NCBI RefSeq assembly: GCF_011397635.1 | Contig: NC_064770.1 | Span: 7,898,826-7,962,825, forward strand | Direction: 5' to 3' | Origin: Epinephelus fuscoguttatus | Lineage: Eukaryota > Chordata > Actinopteri > Perciformes > Serranidae | Length of the DNA stretch: 64,000 nt | Part shown: in pieces, positions 56,165 to 64,000 of the stretch | How the letters are laid out: every line of letters begins with the position of its first letter | Position numbering within the stretch: position 1 is the first letter of the stretch | Notes under the pieces: model-generated | What the model was told of the DNA's origin: nothing | Databases searched by the model: none | What the model saw: the letters and a program-made list of their open reading frames with translations, nothing else | Program-made: the position numbers and the translations under genes

Positions 56165-58220
56165 GTCTGTAACAATGACCTTTACAGGAATGAAGAAGGA
56201 TTATCTGGTTGAACAAACGCTTTGCTGTAACTTCAAACCATTTTAAATAAGAACTGTGTTAGTGTTAAGAAAGAAAAGAGATGTGTACGTGCAGGTGAGA
56301 TTTTTCATCTAGTGAAAGCTGTTTTTTTGTCAATACAGTAAATAAGCAAATGTACACGGTATGACAACCGTCACTTTTCATTCAGTATACCTTAAACCGG
56401 TACTGCTGCAACCCAAACACACGGACACTCTCTCCCACACACCACAACAAGCAGTGTTGGAGGGAACATGTTTCATTAACAGGTGAAATAGTGAAAATGT
56501 GATCGAGGAAGTCCAGTCTGAGTAAAAGAACTGACAGTTTGAAGGTTTATCAGACACCAAAACACTTCACAGACATTTATAATACTCGTATCACAAAGAC
56601 TTCTTCTTCCTCTACACTAGATTCTAAAAAAACCCCACAAGATCTTTTTCTTTTTTGCCAGGGTCTCTGCTAAGGCACCTTTGTAGTGTCACTACAATTG
56701 CACTGACAAAAATTAGAGGGTTGTGATTTTTCACAAAGTGCTGTTGACTGTCTGATGGCATGATCATCATCTGGTTGAAACTAAATATTGAACAGGATTA
56801 AAGACAGTGTTTCCTCCACCATTATTATATTGGGGTAGGGTGGGGTAGCCCACAACATATTTTATGTTTATGTATTTTTTTATGTTTATTGTTTTGGAAT
56901 GTTGAGGTCTGAACTATTGGTTGGAAAAAACAAACATTGTAAAGTGTCACTTCGGGGTCAGGGTTATTGTGCCAGAAATTCTTACTGTTGTCACTATTTT
57001 CACAAACCAAGCAATCAATCAATTAATGGAGAAAATAGTTAACACTTAGCCCATACTAAAAATAATCATTAATTACTAGTTCAAATGAGCTCAGTAGCTC
57101 AGTAGTAGTGAGCAACAGTAACATTCTGCTTTTACATGCATTAATGAGTCATTATTATCTAATGGTGTAAAACATGATGGCAGAACAGTCACAGGGGACA
57201 TTTTTCTGATGTTAATGCTTTAACTAGTTTTTCCTGATTATACCTACATACTTGCACATATGTTACATTTTCATTGCGGGGATTTCCCCTGTATTTTTAC
57301 AATTGGTTCTTTTACTTCAATAAACGATCTGCCTACTTCCTCCACCACTGTCCATAAGTACCAAACACTCAACGGTCATTTATGTGTAAAGTTAACGTTA
57401 CTGCTGGACGTGGCAGAGTGACGGCGGAGCGGTGGCATTAGCGGGCCTAGCTGGGATGCTAAACGACAAAGCCTACCTGCCTCCCAGCCGTGGGTGGAAA
57501 CTACTCTTTTCTAGCTGGTTAACAAGAGAATTTGGAGCTTCTGATGTTCAGTTAAAAAAGCCACCAGTCATGCAACGAAATGAAGGGCAGCTGGTGTGGG
57601 GCCACATTTGTTGCCCCAGTAAATGCGTTCCAACTGGCGCCTTTTCGTCTCCGTTTCACAACAGGGGACACAAAGGCAATATAAGTGACTACTTGGGCGG
57701 TCAACAATAAAGCAGCGAATTGAGTACAACATATACTTAAGGTATACATTTCAAAGCTCTCAAGTTTAGAGAGAAATGACGATTAAACAGCGAATTTGTC
57801 TGTTTAATTCAAGCTAACGCCGCCTACTGAAGGAACATCAAGCTGTGTAAGTCAAGCGTCAAACGGTTCTATTTTTTTTTTAAATTCTTAACTGTTAATT
57901 CCCCAAAAGTAACAGCAAACCAACGGCAGCACTCGGCCCCGGGAAAAAAAAGTTTTAATGCCAGCGGTATCTGTCACAGCTCCCGGCCGGGAGACGAAGC
58001 CGTCAGCTCGGCGAGCTAACGCCAGCTAGCTACTCACACACTCGGACTCGCTCTTCGCCTCGGGCCGGGCCGCTGTCACCACCGGCGGCTCGGGATCCCT
58101 TGCTCGGCCCTTACTGGTCGCCGGGGACCCCGACCTCCCGCTGTCCGAACCCGAACCGGACTCGTCGTCGTCCTCGCTGTCCTGGGACGCGCGCCTCCTC
58201 CTTCGCCGCCGGTCCGCCAT
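43547..58220 (-). CDS. casc3: casc3 (MLN51/Barentsz), core exon-junction-complex subunit, complete CDS in 11 exons
   Basis: CASC3 binds eIF4A3 and RNA in the exon junction complex, which marks spliced mRNA for export, localisation, translation and nonsense-mediated decay. Coding exons, in transcription order: 58220-58038, 55744-55720, 55425-55370, 53508-53275, 51809-51661, 51383-51210, 51111-50189, 47006-46833, 45751-45659, 45572-45406, 43693-43547. All junctions are GT-AG and the phases join in frame to 2325 nt (774 aa plus stop). Seen in order: Arg-rich start MADRRRRRRRASQDSEDDD; acidic Ser/Glu stretch; the SELOR-type eIF4A3/RNA-binding core (about residues 170-270, with NPAYIPRKGLFFEHD and KLWKDEGRWEHDKF); a low-complexity middle with RGG-like repeats; and a Pro/Gln-rich C-terminus. 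The human protein is about 700 aa as I recall it; the extra length appears to be in the low-complexity middle. The Met start lies in a CpG-rich promoter and matches the family start. Neighbours on the same strand are mvp upstream and rapgefl1 downstream. Recognition is from memory of the human protein. Confidence 0.96.
43694..45405 (-). other. casc3 intron 10
   Basis: 1.7 kb; holds the SINE at 44029-44402 and AT-rich sequence with an (AAAAC)n run near 45210-45240. Confidence 0.75.
44029..44402 (-). mobile_element. tRNA-derived SINE with 17-bp target-site duplication (casc3 intron 10)
   Basis: Read on the minus strand it begins GGGCGGCACGGTGGTGTGGT and shows a Pol III A-box-like GGTGTGGTGGTTAGC and a B-box-like GGCTCGATCCC. 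A long tRNA-unrelated body follows, and the tail is a GAATG/ATTC repeat. It is flanked on both sides by the identical 17-mer CACAACTATGATTCATT (44012-44028 and 44403-44419), a perfect target-site duplication from LINE-mediated insertion. Length and boundaries are therefore well fixed. Confidence 0.88.
45406..45572 (-). CDS. casc3: casc3 coding exon 10
   Basis: Pro/Gly-rich: LHPHQSGGPIANPALYGGPT, SLSPGQPQQLLPPPFYPPPG, ending TMYPSPQ before GTAGAC. It restores phase 0. The intron to exon 9 is only 86 nt. Confidence 0.93.
45659..45751 (-). CDS. casc3: casc3 coding exon 9
   Basis: Reads SYQGPIYGDGPAPIPPQGML, then VQPEMHIPHP. It matches the CASC3 QGPIYTHGDSPAPLPPQGML region. The donor is GTCAGT, a weaker but legal site; phase 1. 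Confidence 0.93.
45752..46832 (-). other. casc3 intron 8
   Basis: 1.1 kb AT-rich intron without recognisable coding sequence or mobile element. Confidence 0.7.
46833..47006 (-). CDS. casc3: casc3 coding exon 8
   Basis: Reads LPSTMHIPSGPPQFSGMEEM, then GVGSNRAKRYSSQRQR and PVPEP-like sequence ending MEGHYYEP. It has the conserved FxxMEEMG and RAKRYSSQRQR motifs of CASC3. The donor is GTAAGATG; phase 1 at both ends. Confidence 0.95.
47007..50188 (-). other. casc3 intron 7
   Basis: 3.2 kb, the longest casc3 intron. Contains unidentified sequence with plus-strand open frames (48566-48991, 141 codons) that lack recognisable domains. The stretch 47880-49000 looks like an old repeat fragment of unknown class. 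A short run resembling a GATACTATC-type repeat lies near 49170. Confidence 0.6.
50189..51111 (-). CDS. casc3: casc3 coding exon 7 (large low-complexity exon)
   Basis: 923 nt: QNTSPNRDKRW at the start, then Gly/Ser/Pro-rich sequence with a GG(V/R)xRGGRGGGGGGGRG stretch, a conserved ERPVERKSYSLARRTRSR segment, and ELDQDVARLSLVGQSW near the end. The last two align with the human RP(I/V)EKKSYSRARRTR and LEQDVAQLN motifs as I recall them. Acceptor CTGCAG, donor GTGAGT; the exon ends in phase 1. Confidence 0.94.
51210..51383 (-). CDS. casc3: casc3 coding exon 6 (C-terminal half of SELOR core)
   Basis: Encodes PKGRNRKLWKDEGRWEHDKF, EEEQAPKSREELIAIYGYDIR, then a Gly/Arg stretch. This is the most conserved part of CASC3 and the main eIF4A3-contact segment. 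Acceptor CTCTCAG, donor GTGAGC, phase 2 at both ends. Confidence 0.96.
51661..51809 (-). CDS. casc3: casc3 coding exon 5 (N-terminal half of SELOR core)
   Basis: Starts ESTDDPETKAGG and contains LDDDEDRKNPAYIPRKGLFF, then EHDVRGHAQEEER. The Phe pair in RKGLFFEHD corresponds to the position known in human CASC3 to stack on RNA in the EJC (family knowledge). The donor is GTGTGT and the exon ends in phase 2. Confidence 0.95.
51810..53274 (-). other. casc3 intron 4
   Basis: 1.5 kb between coding exons 4 and 5. Open frames here (for example 52691-53125 on the plus strand) show no recognisable domain. Nothing else seen. Confidence 0.7.
53275..53508 (-). CDS. casc3: casc3 coding exon 4
   Basis: Residues 89-166: a Glu/Ala-rich acidic segment (GVEEEEEVEQYSDEEAP onwards) ending in the conserved GERQSGDGQ before a GTGAGG donor. 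Phase 0 at both ends. Confidence 0.94.
53889..55257 (-). mobile_element. degenerate Tc1/mariner (IS630-type) transposon in casc3 intron 3
   Basis: Termini CAAACCCAATTACGCTGTGT on the left and the inverted ACACAGCATCTCAACTTC to CTGGGATTG on the right, flanked by TA on both sides. Inner copies of the GTTGGGACAGG / TGTCCCAACTTTTTTGGAA motif typical of this fish family also occur. The transposase runs on the minus strand but survives only as fragments, including CSPDLFPIE (the conserved SPDLxPIE with the third catalytic acidic residue) and FDSSGGSASKT-like pieces. Many stops and frameshifts; not functional. Same transcriptional orientation as casc3. Confidence 0.8.
55370..55425 (-). CDS. casc3: casc3 coding exon 3
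   Basis: 56 nt completing a GCT codon, then reading VLSDYDSADPEENGSHSE. Acceptor TTGTCCAG, donor GTAAAG. It matches the conserved AVLSDYESAE stretch of CASC3. Exons 2 and 3 together are 81 nt, which restores phase 0. Confidence 0.92.
55720..55744 (-). CDS. casc3: casc3 coding exon 2 (25-nt microexon)
   Basis: This exon encodes ESEDGVGE and ends in phase 1. It is flanked by a TTTTTGCAG acceptor and a GTAAGA donor. It continues the family sequence after exon 1 (ESEC then ESEDG). At only 25 nt it is easily missed by ORF-based calling. Confidence 0.9.
56084..56418. mobile_element. probable MITE-like repeat in casc3 intron 1
   Basis: The left end GCTGCAACGGTATGAGATTT and the right end (reverse complement of CCGGTACTGCTGCAAC) are imperfect inverted copies of a GCAACGGTAT-type terminus I know from teleost repeats. 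The interior holds the (ATT)n array. No coding capacity. Class uncertain. Confidence 0.4.
56119..56164. repeat. (ATT)n microsatellite
   Basis: About 15 uninterrupted ATT units inside the MITE-like repeat of casc3 intron 1. Confidence 0.95.
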
Positions 58221-58300
58221 CTTAGGTCTCGAATGGTTGGAACCGGAAAGAGGCGAGGGATTGTGGGTAGGCGAGTTCTTCTTCTTTGGGATTTCACGAC
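57935..58300 (-). promoter_or_regulatory. casc3 CpG-rich promoter and 5' end
   Basis: CpG density rises sharply around exon 1 and the 60-80 bp upstream of it, unlike the AT-rich surroundings. On the plus strand just upstream lies ACCGGAAAG (ETS-like). On the minus strand lies CCCACAATCCC (resembles a ZNF143-type site) and AAGATGGCGG (YY1-like) at the start codon. No TATA box is seen. These features suit a housekeeping gene; motif calls are by eye. Confidence 0.6.
58038..58220 (-). CDS. casc3: casc3 coding exon 1
   Basis: Residues 1-61, starting MADRRRRRRRASQDSEDDD and ending ESEC just before a GTGAGT donor. It is phase 0 and very CpG-rich. The ATG lies inside AAGATGGCGGAC, a YY1-like motif spanning the start codon. 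Confidence 0.95.
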
Positions 58301-59316
58301 AGCTGACATCCTATATATTGCATTACTGCCTCCCTCTGGAAAGGAAAAATACTCTTGCAAAATTAATTTCCTCGATATTATATAGGCTAGTCTGTGGCAC
58401 ACCAACTAAAACATGTTTTTAAAACACACGTATACAAAACAAAACACAAAGTGCTATATGTGCTCAAGTCGATGCAACTGACTCAGTATTTGGAAAACTG
58501 CACCAAAATATGAACAGAAGTTAAAAAAGCAGGATGAAGTCAGGTCATTTAGGAAACTTTAAGACTACAGGAAAATCACCAAAATATCTTAAGATTACCT
58601 TAAGGTAGAAACAAGTCGTTTTTCCGTTTTGTTTGTTTTTGGGCAAAAAAAAAAAAAAGAAAAAGAAAAAACGAAATTCAGCTCAATTCCTTGTTTTCTG
58701 ATCCTACTGCAAGAAACAAATTTACCACTCCATATTTCGTTTCATTGGTGGGCGGGCTCTCAGCGCTCCCTTGCTTCTGATTGGCTAATGTGCTCTGTCA
58801 CTTACATATGGACTGTACCCTTCAAAATAAGGTTACCTCTTGGCCTTTACGCCAGCAGGATGTCCCTGCAGACAGGCAATGAAGTAATGCATCAGCGTTT
58901 TATTGTATTTATTGCCTGTTAATATGCAGCTGATAGACCATGAAAATGAAAGCTCTATAGTAAGTTTTCTTTAGGATGTACCGTGAACAGTGAAGTCTGT
59001 TCTTGGTAAAACTATCAATATGACGAATGATGAAAAGTAGTTATTAAAAATGACCAGCAGGTGTCGCACTGCATCAAAGTTGTCATCAAAAATACAAATA
59101 TGAATGAATAGGCCTATGTTGACAGCCAGATGGGAAAAAACTGATGTACATCTATGGAAATGCATTTACTATAGGCTACTATCAGTTAGAGTTAAGCTGT
59201 CACTGGACTTTCCCCTCAGTCGTGGTCACATGAAGACACTTGATAATAATAATAATTGTGCAGACAGTTTAGAGATTCACACTACCTGCTATGGTGGAGT
59301 AAGAAGAACCATCTAG

Positions 59317-59317
<1 letters not shown>

Positions 59318-59355
<38 letters not shown>
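59318..59355. repeat. (TA)n microsatellite
   Basis: Uninterrupted TA array of about 19 units. Confidence 0.95.
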
Positions 59356-59357
<2 letters not shown>

Positions 59358-60179
59358 CCTAAGTCTGTGCCTCAGTGCACATGGATCAGACAGCTGTCAG
59401 TCTGTCAGAGCAGCTCCTGCACTGAAATGTTTATTGCAAATGTGTAATCTCAGTTAAAATTATAAAAATCAGTGTAAAGCTTTAGGCACGTAGGATCAAT
59501 GAATAATCATCTCTATCGATGTGATTGGTCGCACTGATGGAACATGATTCATATAGTCTAATATTGGAGATTATTAATATTTGTGAGTGAGCAGGATCGT
59601 GGCGCAGCTGCAGAATGTAGCTTGAAAGTGAGTTTCTTTAATAGTTTGAACATGTTTTAACAGCATTGGACAGTTTATCAGATTCCAAGAAACGCTGTGT
59701 TGTATATGACATGCAGCGTTTTGTACATGTAGCATTGTGCTGTACTGTATATAGCATGTATCGTAGGCTACATACTATCCCCTATTCATTTGTACATAAT
59801 TTCCCTTTTATTAATACTTTTCTCAAATCATGTGTGTATTTTTACTCAAATTGATTTGATTGTATTCTCCTCTTATTTTTATATTTGCACTGTGTGTCAA
59901 TGCCTGGACCTTTAAACACACCAAGAACCCCTACCTCACTCCAGTGACATGATCAGGTAAAATGTAGCAGCTAGTAGGCCTATGGTAAAATGTGATAGTC
60001 ATGATTTTTTAATGCTTAAATTTGTTTATCAGTTCAGTCATAAATCATTAAATCATTCATGTAACCTTACTATTAATTTAAAAAAAATGCATTTCTGCAA
60101 TGCTTTCCCTGTTCTCTTGGTGCCTGTGTTCGTCTGGACTAGCCTATTGTGGCTAAGGCCCTGCAGTAAGGCACTGTAG

Positions 60180-60690
60180 GCTCAGTTTTCAATAAATCAA
60201 AAATCTGTGTGGATGGTTTGTGTAGGACAGTCTGAAGATGCTCTGTAGCAAGTTTGGTGTCAATTGAACAAAAATTGTGGGAGGAGATAGGTTTAATAGG
60301 TTTTACAGTTTTTGAAAAAAAAAAAACAGAGTGATGAACTTCATAATTTGCAATAGGTTTAAATGTACAAAAGCTTCTTCAGTATTGGGGCTACATTTTG
60401 GTGAAAGTTGCAAATCTGTAGCACGTATGGTTGATTTGTTGTGAATTTTCAAAATTTTGAACTTTAGAGTCTTGCTGTAGCGCCACCATCAGGACTATTG
60501 GCCTGTTTTTGCAGCTGAGGCAATCTGGCATGAGACTGGACCTTTGTGCAAAGTTTGGTGATTTTTTGCGCATGGGAAGTATGATTTCCTCAGAAGAAGA
60601 AGAAGAAGAAGAAGAAGAAGAAGAAGAAGACAAACATGCAGGATAACAATAGGATCCTGGCAGCTTAGGCTGCCTGGCCCCTAATTACTG
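60180..60690 (+). mobile_element. teleost interspersed repeat ending in (GAA)n
   Basis: Contains AAGTTTGGTGTCAATTGAAC, CTTGCTGTAGCGCCACCATC and TTGTGCAAAGTTTGGTGATT, blocks I recognise from an abundant fish repeat. It then runs into (GAA)n (60593-60630) and ACAATAGGATCCTGGCAGCT. Class unknown; no coding capacity. Confidence 0.4.
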
Positions 60691-61929
60691 GTTAATGCAA
60701 AGCACTCTTGAAATAACAATGCAATGACATGTTTGGTGAGTGGATGCTAATATCTAAAGAGCCCAAGATGTAACCCTTTTTATCCTATTTTACCTTCTGT
60801 CTCAAATTACCTGACATCACCTGATGAAATATTAATTTTAAAGCATAAACATGCCTGTTTGAAGCATTTACAGTAGCTGCTGCTCTCAGCCACACAGCAA
60901 GCAGTAAGGGAGGAGTTCAATGTCTTGCTCAAGAACACTTCATCAGAACTTAAATTTGAACTGCAAAAAAGGAAAACGTGAAAAAAAAGTCTAAATTTCA
61001 AAGCAAAAAACTTAAATGCACTTTGAGTTAGATGATTGAACTTAAATTTGCCTTGCTGGAGTTCGTCCAACTTAGAAAATATTCACTTCTGTTAATTCAC
61101 ACTGCTGTAAAGTAACATTAAACATTACTTTACATTATGTGTGTTTCATCATTTATAAGCCTGCCAAGTCTTCATGCAACAGTTTCTAATTAAAACAGTT
61201 GTTTATTATAAGTGGATACCCATTGCATTGTTATAATTTTAAGAGAAAACTGTGTGACTCATCCAAGACATGTATTAAATTCATAAAAAACGAGTCGTTA
61301 TGATAGATGGACTAGGAAAGAAGTGAAAAATCAAAAATGGTGTCAAATCATCATCAGTCAAATGAAACAGACTCAGCTGTATTCTAGTGAGTTTATCAGA
61401 GCACAGATGATTTCATTTCCATGTTAGGATCCACCATGACGCGTTACAGTTAGAGCTCAAAGGGCACTCAGACAGCGCAGACCTCTGCCACAGCCAAATG
61501 CCCTATCTCACAATGTCAATAAAAGTGAAGAATAATTTGAGTATCCGCCCCATGACTTCCATTCACTCCAAAATGTAATGGGTTCTTCCTTGGCTCATGC
61601 CACAGGTGTCATGAAAATCAGGCAAGTAGCTTTTCCATAATCCTACTGACAGACAAACAAGCCGAACCGAAAAACAAAACCTCCTTACCGCAAAGAGACG
61701 ACTTAAAAGCATACACTCAGGAGCTGAGAGGAGTAATACAGTTATTAAAGCATGTAGGTGAATAGTTCACAACATGATATAGTGTAAATTGTAAAATGTC
61801 TAACCCCAACACTGTCGCCAAAAACTGGACTGGTGTGGTGCAATGGACCCTGGTGAATTTTGGGGGTACACTTAGCTCTGAGTCCTACTTCAAAGAAATA
61901 TCAGGAAAAGTCATGGGCGGATTGTGACA

Positions 61930-62560
61930 GTTGTCCACTGAACACAGATATGCAAAGAGCCCCACCACCTCTGCTACACAGAAACAAGACAGGCAGACTC
62001 TGGTGGTTTTGCACCTTTGTGATCATTTTGTGTCTCCTAGTGGTTGTTTTATGTCTGTTTGAAGTCATTTTGTGTCTGCTTGTGGTTGTGTTGTGTCTTT
62101 TTGTAGTCCATTGGGTATCTTTGAAGTCATTTCTTGAGGTAATTTTGTGTCTCCTTGTGGTTGTTCTGTGTCTCTTTGTAGTCATTTGGGTCTCTGGAGT
62201 AATTTTGTGTCTCTTTGAGGTAATTTTGCATCTTTTTTGGTTGTTTTGTGTCTTTGGTATATCATGGTATGTCTTTTGTCATTTTGTGTCTCTAGTCATC
62301 TTGTGTTGGTTGTTTTGTGTCTTTTTTTTAGTCTGTTGCGTCTCATTTTCTATCTCATTGAGGTAGTTCTGTCTATCTTAGGTAATTTTGCATCCCTTTT
62401 TTGGTTGTTTTGCTTATTTTTGTAGTCACTTTGTGTCTCTTTGCAGCCTCTTGGAATCTTTTTCTGGTCATTTTGAGTCTCTTCCTTGTTGCTACGTGTT
62501 AATTTGACATTTTTCAAGTGAAGGCCAGGGGTCCTCCTGACACTTTGTGCCATGGGAAAA
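61930..62560 (+). repeat. interspersed repeat with internal minisatellite, copy 2
   Basis: Outer parts GAACACAGATATGCAAAGAG and GTGAAGGCCAGGGGTCCTCC-TGACACTTTGTGCC flank a tandem array at 61990-62480 of units such as GTAATTTTGTGTCTCTTTGA. The array creates an open plus-strand frame of hydrophobic repeats (VILCLLVVVLCLF), which is a by-product of the repeat. Confidence 0.7.
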
Positions 62561-63396
62561 GTGTACATCAAGTGCATTTCCACAAAACTGATGCATTAAA
62601 TGTGAACTATATCAGGGTTTGATATTAATAAATAGCAAAGACACAGAGGTGGCAGCAGTATTTTAATGGCCTCACACACACAGTTCTTTATGTAGAAACA
62701 ACAGCAGATTGTAAGGCAAAGAGAGGCGGTCAAAACTATCCTATTTTATTTTATTACCACCACACAGAAACTTTAAAAGTTTAATATCGACCATGTAAAC
62801 ATCGACAGCAATAACTGTTTATTTCTGGAGAACATAGTGCAAAGCAGAAATAGGAATCTCTAGCTGTCAGATTATATGAGTACACACTGTCAGTTTGTTT
62901 ATAGGCACATTTCTTCTTCATATGCAGCACAGGTTTATTTAAATGTTTCATCATGATACACAACATGTCTTCATGCTGGTTTTCTGTCCAAAAATAAACC
63001 ACCGATTCTCATTTTAAGAGCTCAAAGTGCAAAAGTGACAGAGGCTGAAAGAGATCAATAAACTGTTTCACTGACCTCATCTGCAATCACAATCACAGTG
63101 AGGTGACAACTTCAACTATCGGAGGTCAGCTAAAGCAAGATATAAGGCTTATTGAAGAGAGAAAACTGACAGGATTAGGGCTGATATTGTTACAGTTTGG
63201 GTCATGCGGTTTTAATGTGTCGGCCATCAAAGTGTTGTCAGGTATGTGAAGGAAACGTACAGAGTTGGAAAGTGGAAGGAGGGACTTTAGTTTCCTACAG
63301 TCTAAATAAACAGACTAAGACACTTCATCTTTCAGACTCAATTCTCGGAGAAACTCCAGAGTTTTCAGTTTTTGCAAATCGTGGCATGAAAATGGT

Positions 63397-63677
63397 TTTA
63401 TTAAAGATTTTAAAGATGCACTGCCTGGTTTTCTTACAGAGCAAAAAAGGGACCACTGAAAGTGGATATTTAAAACATCTACAGTGATGTGGGAGGGTGT
63501 TTTTTGGGGTGCTTTAGCCAATCCATGAAGTGTATCTTTAAATCTATAAAAGACACATTGTCTTGCTATAGTATAGGCCATCAGAAACTCTTAAGTTTCT
63601 GTGTGTCACAAAGATGAGCATCTGTTGAAGTTTACTTTTGGACATTGTGTTCCCTATTCCATCTCCTCTTCTTATCC
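63397..63677 (-). other. mvp 3'UTR with candidate polyA signal (63397-63402)
   Basis: The first clear AATAAA on the minus strand after the mvp stop lies at 63402-63397, giving a 3'UTR of about 0.3 kb. Further AATAAA copies occur near 62817 and 62746. The site actually used is not known. Confidence 0.35.
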
Positions 63678-63803
63678 TCACTGTCCCAGCCCCTGTCCCG
63701 GCAACGCCCCCAGCAGGCCATTGGCTGTGGTGAAGAGGTTGATGGGTGAAGACCCATCCGTGATCAGGGTCGACTTCAGCCCCAGAGCCTGCAGCATTTT
63801 CAC
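63678..63803 (-). CDS. mvp: mvp (major vault protein), last coding exon, gene continues beyond right edge
   Basis: MVP is the main structural protein of the vault ribonucleoprotein particle. This exon reads [20 protein letters not shown] then [16 protein letters not shown] and QGLGQ plus TGA (41 codons and stop, phase 0). It follows a CATCCTCCAG acceptor. It matches the human MVP C-terminal segment as I recall it ([24 protein letters not shown]-x-TA-x-GLLG). The fish tail after GLLG is only nine residues, whereas the human protein continues for several tens. The remaining exons would lie above 64000. It is on the same strand as casc3, so mvp ends about 5.4 kb upstream of the casc3 promoter. 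Confidence 0.9.
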   Translation of the reverse strand: MKMLQALGLKSTLITDGSSPINLFTTANGLLGALPGQGLGQ

Positions 63804-64000
63804 CTGGAGGATGGGAAACAAGATGATAAGTTTTTCAAACTGTGACAAGCATTTCAAACGTGGTGGTGGAGAAAAAATAACTCAGCAAGAGGACCTTGAG
63901 TTTAAAATACAAGCTGCTCAAAAGAGACTTAATTTTCATTAATAACTGCTCGACTGTTTGTTGGACAAAACAAGACATCTGAAGATATCAAGTTGGACTG
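63804..64000 (-). other. mvp last intron (partial)
   Basis: Sequence upstream of the terminal mvp exon, with no further exon before the window edge. Confidence 0.6.

Larger units (their letters stand above)
55745..58037 (-). other. casc3 intron 1
   Basis: 2.3 kb with no exon seen. Contains a probable non-autonomous transposon at 56084-56418 with an internal (ATT)n array. 57400-57720 is a moderately GC-rich stretch of unknown nature. Confidence 0.7.
58301..63396. other. intergenic region between casc3 promoter and mvp 3' end
   Basis: No coding exon recognised. Contains a (TA)n array (59318-59355), a repeat ending in (GAA)n (60180-60690), and the minisatellite repeat at 61930-62560. Otherwise AT-rich; 62640-63396 may include distal mvp 3'UTR. 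Confidence 0.65.

Noticed and set aside
61860..62366. 168-codon frame with repeated VILCLLVVVLCLF, suggestive of membrane helices
   Set aside because: It is produced by a tandem minisatellite that recurs at 35285-35520 without preserving the frame; stops appear in the other copy.

Overview
The window is animal nuclear DNA and almost certainly comes from a ray-finned (teleost) fish. It holds three protein-coding genes with GT-AG introns, all read from the minus strand. The rest is AT-rich intronic and intergenic DNA full of (CA)n microsatellites, Tc1/mariner copies, tRNA-derived SINEs and small non-autonomous DNA transposons of types I know from teleosts. There is no operon structure, CRISPR array or prokaryotic gene.

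In transcription order (right to left): (1) 63678-63803 is the last coding exon of mvp (major vault protein); its other exons lie beyond the right edge. (2) 43547-58220 is the complete coding region of casc3 (MLN51/Barentsz, a core exon-junction-complex protein). I rebuilt it as 11 coding exons that join in frame to 774 codons, plus one predicted 3'UTR intron. (3) 2671-27279 is the 5' part of rapgefl1 (Rap guanine-nucleotide-exchange-factor-like 1): exons 1 and 2, then exon 3 after an intron of 22.9 kb. The remaining exons lie beyond the left edge. CASC3 followed by RAPGEFL1 in the same orientation is the arrangement I recall at human 17q21, so this is old conserved synteny. MVP next to CASC3 is not the human arrangement as I recall it.

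Region by region: 1-720 is part of a fold-back element. 960-4030 carries local duplications around rapgefl1 exon 3. 2750-25609 (rapgefl1 intron 2) is a transposon sink: a Tc1 copy with very long inverted ends, a RecQ-type helicase remnant, a MADF-like remnant, SINEs, inverted pairs of the same repeat family, and a perfect 80-bp palindrome. 27060-28270 is the CpG-rich rapgefl1 promoter and first exon. 28.3-38.7 kb is intergenic, with two more Tc1-like copies, a TTAA-flanked element, a minisatellite, large polypurine tracts and a possible regulatory block near 38.0-38.15 kb. 38.8-58.2 kb is casc3, with a SINE and a Tc1/mariner copy in its introns. 58.3-63.4 kb is the repeat-rich gap between the casc3 promoter and the 3' end of mvp.

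The genes are not functionally linked beyond being neighbours: vault particle shell (mvp), exon-junction complex and mRNA quality control (casc3), and a Rap-GEF-like signalling protein (rapgefl1). I found no convincing new multi-gene system. The most unusual items are the nested palindromic fold-back at 18.8-19.3 kb, the predicted 3'UTR intron 62 nt past the stop codon of an exon-junction-complex gene, and rearrangements for which the window itself contains the source copy or an empty site.
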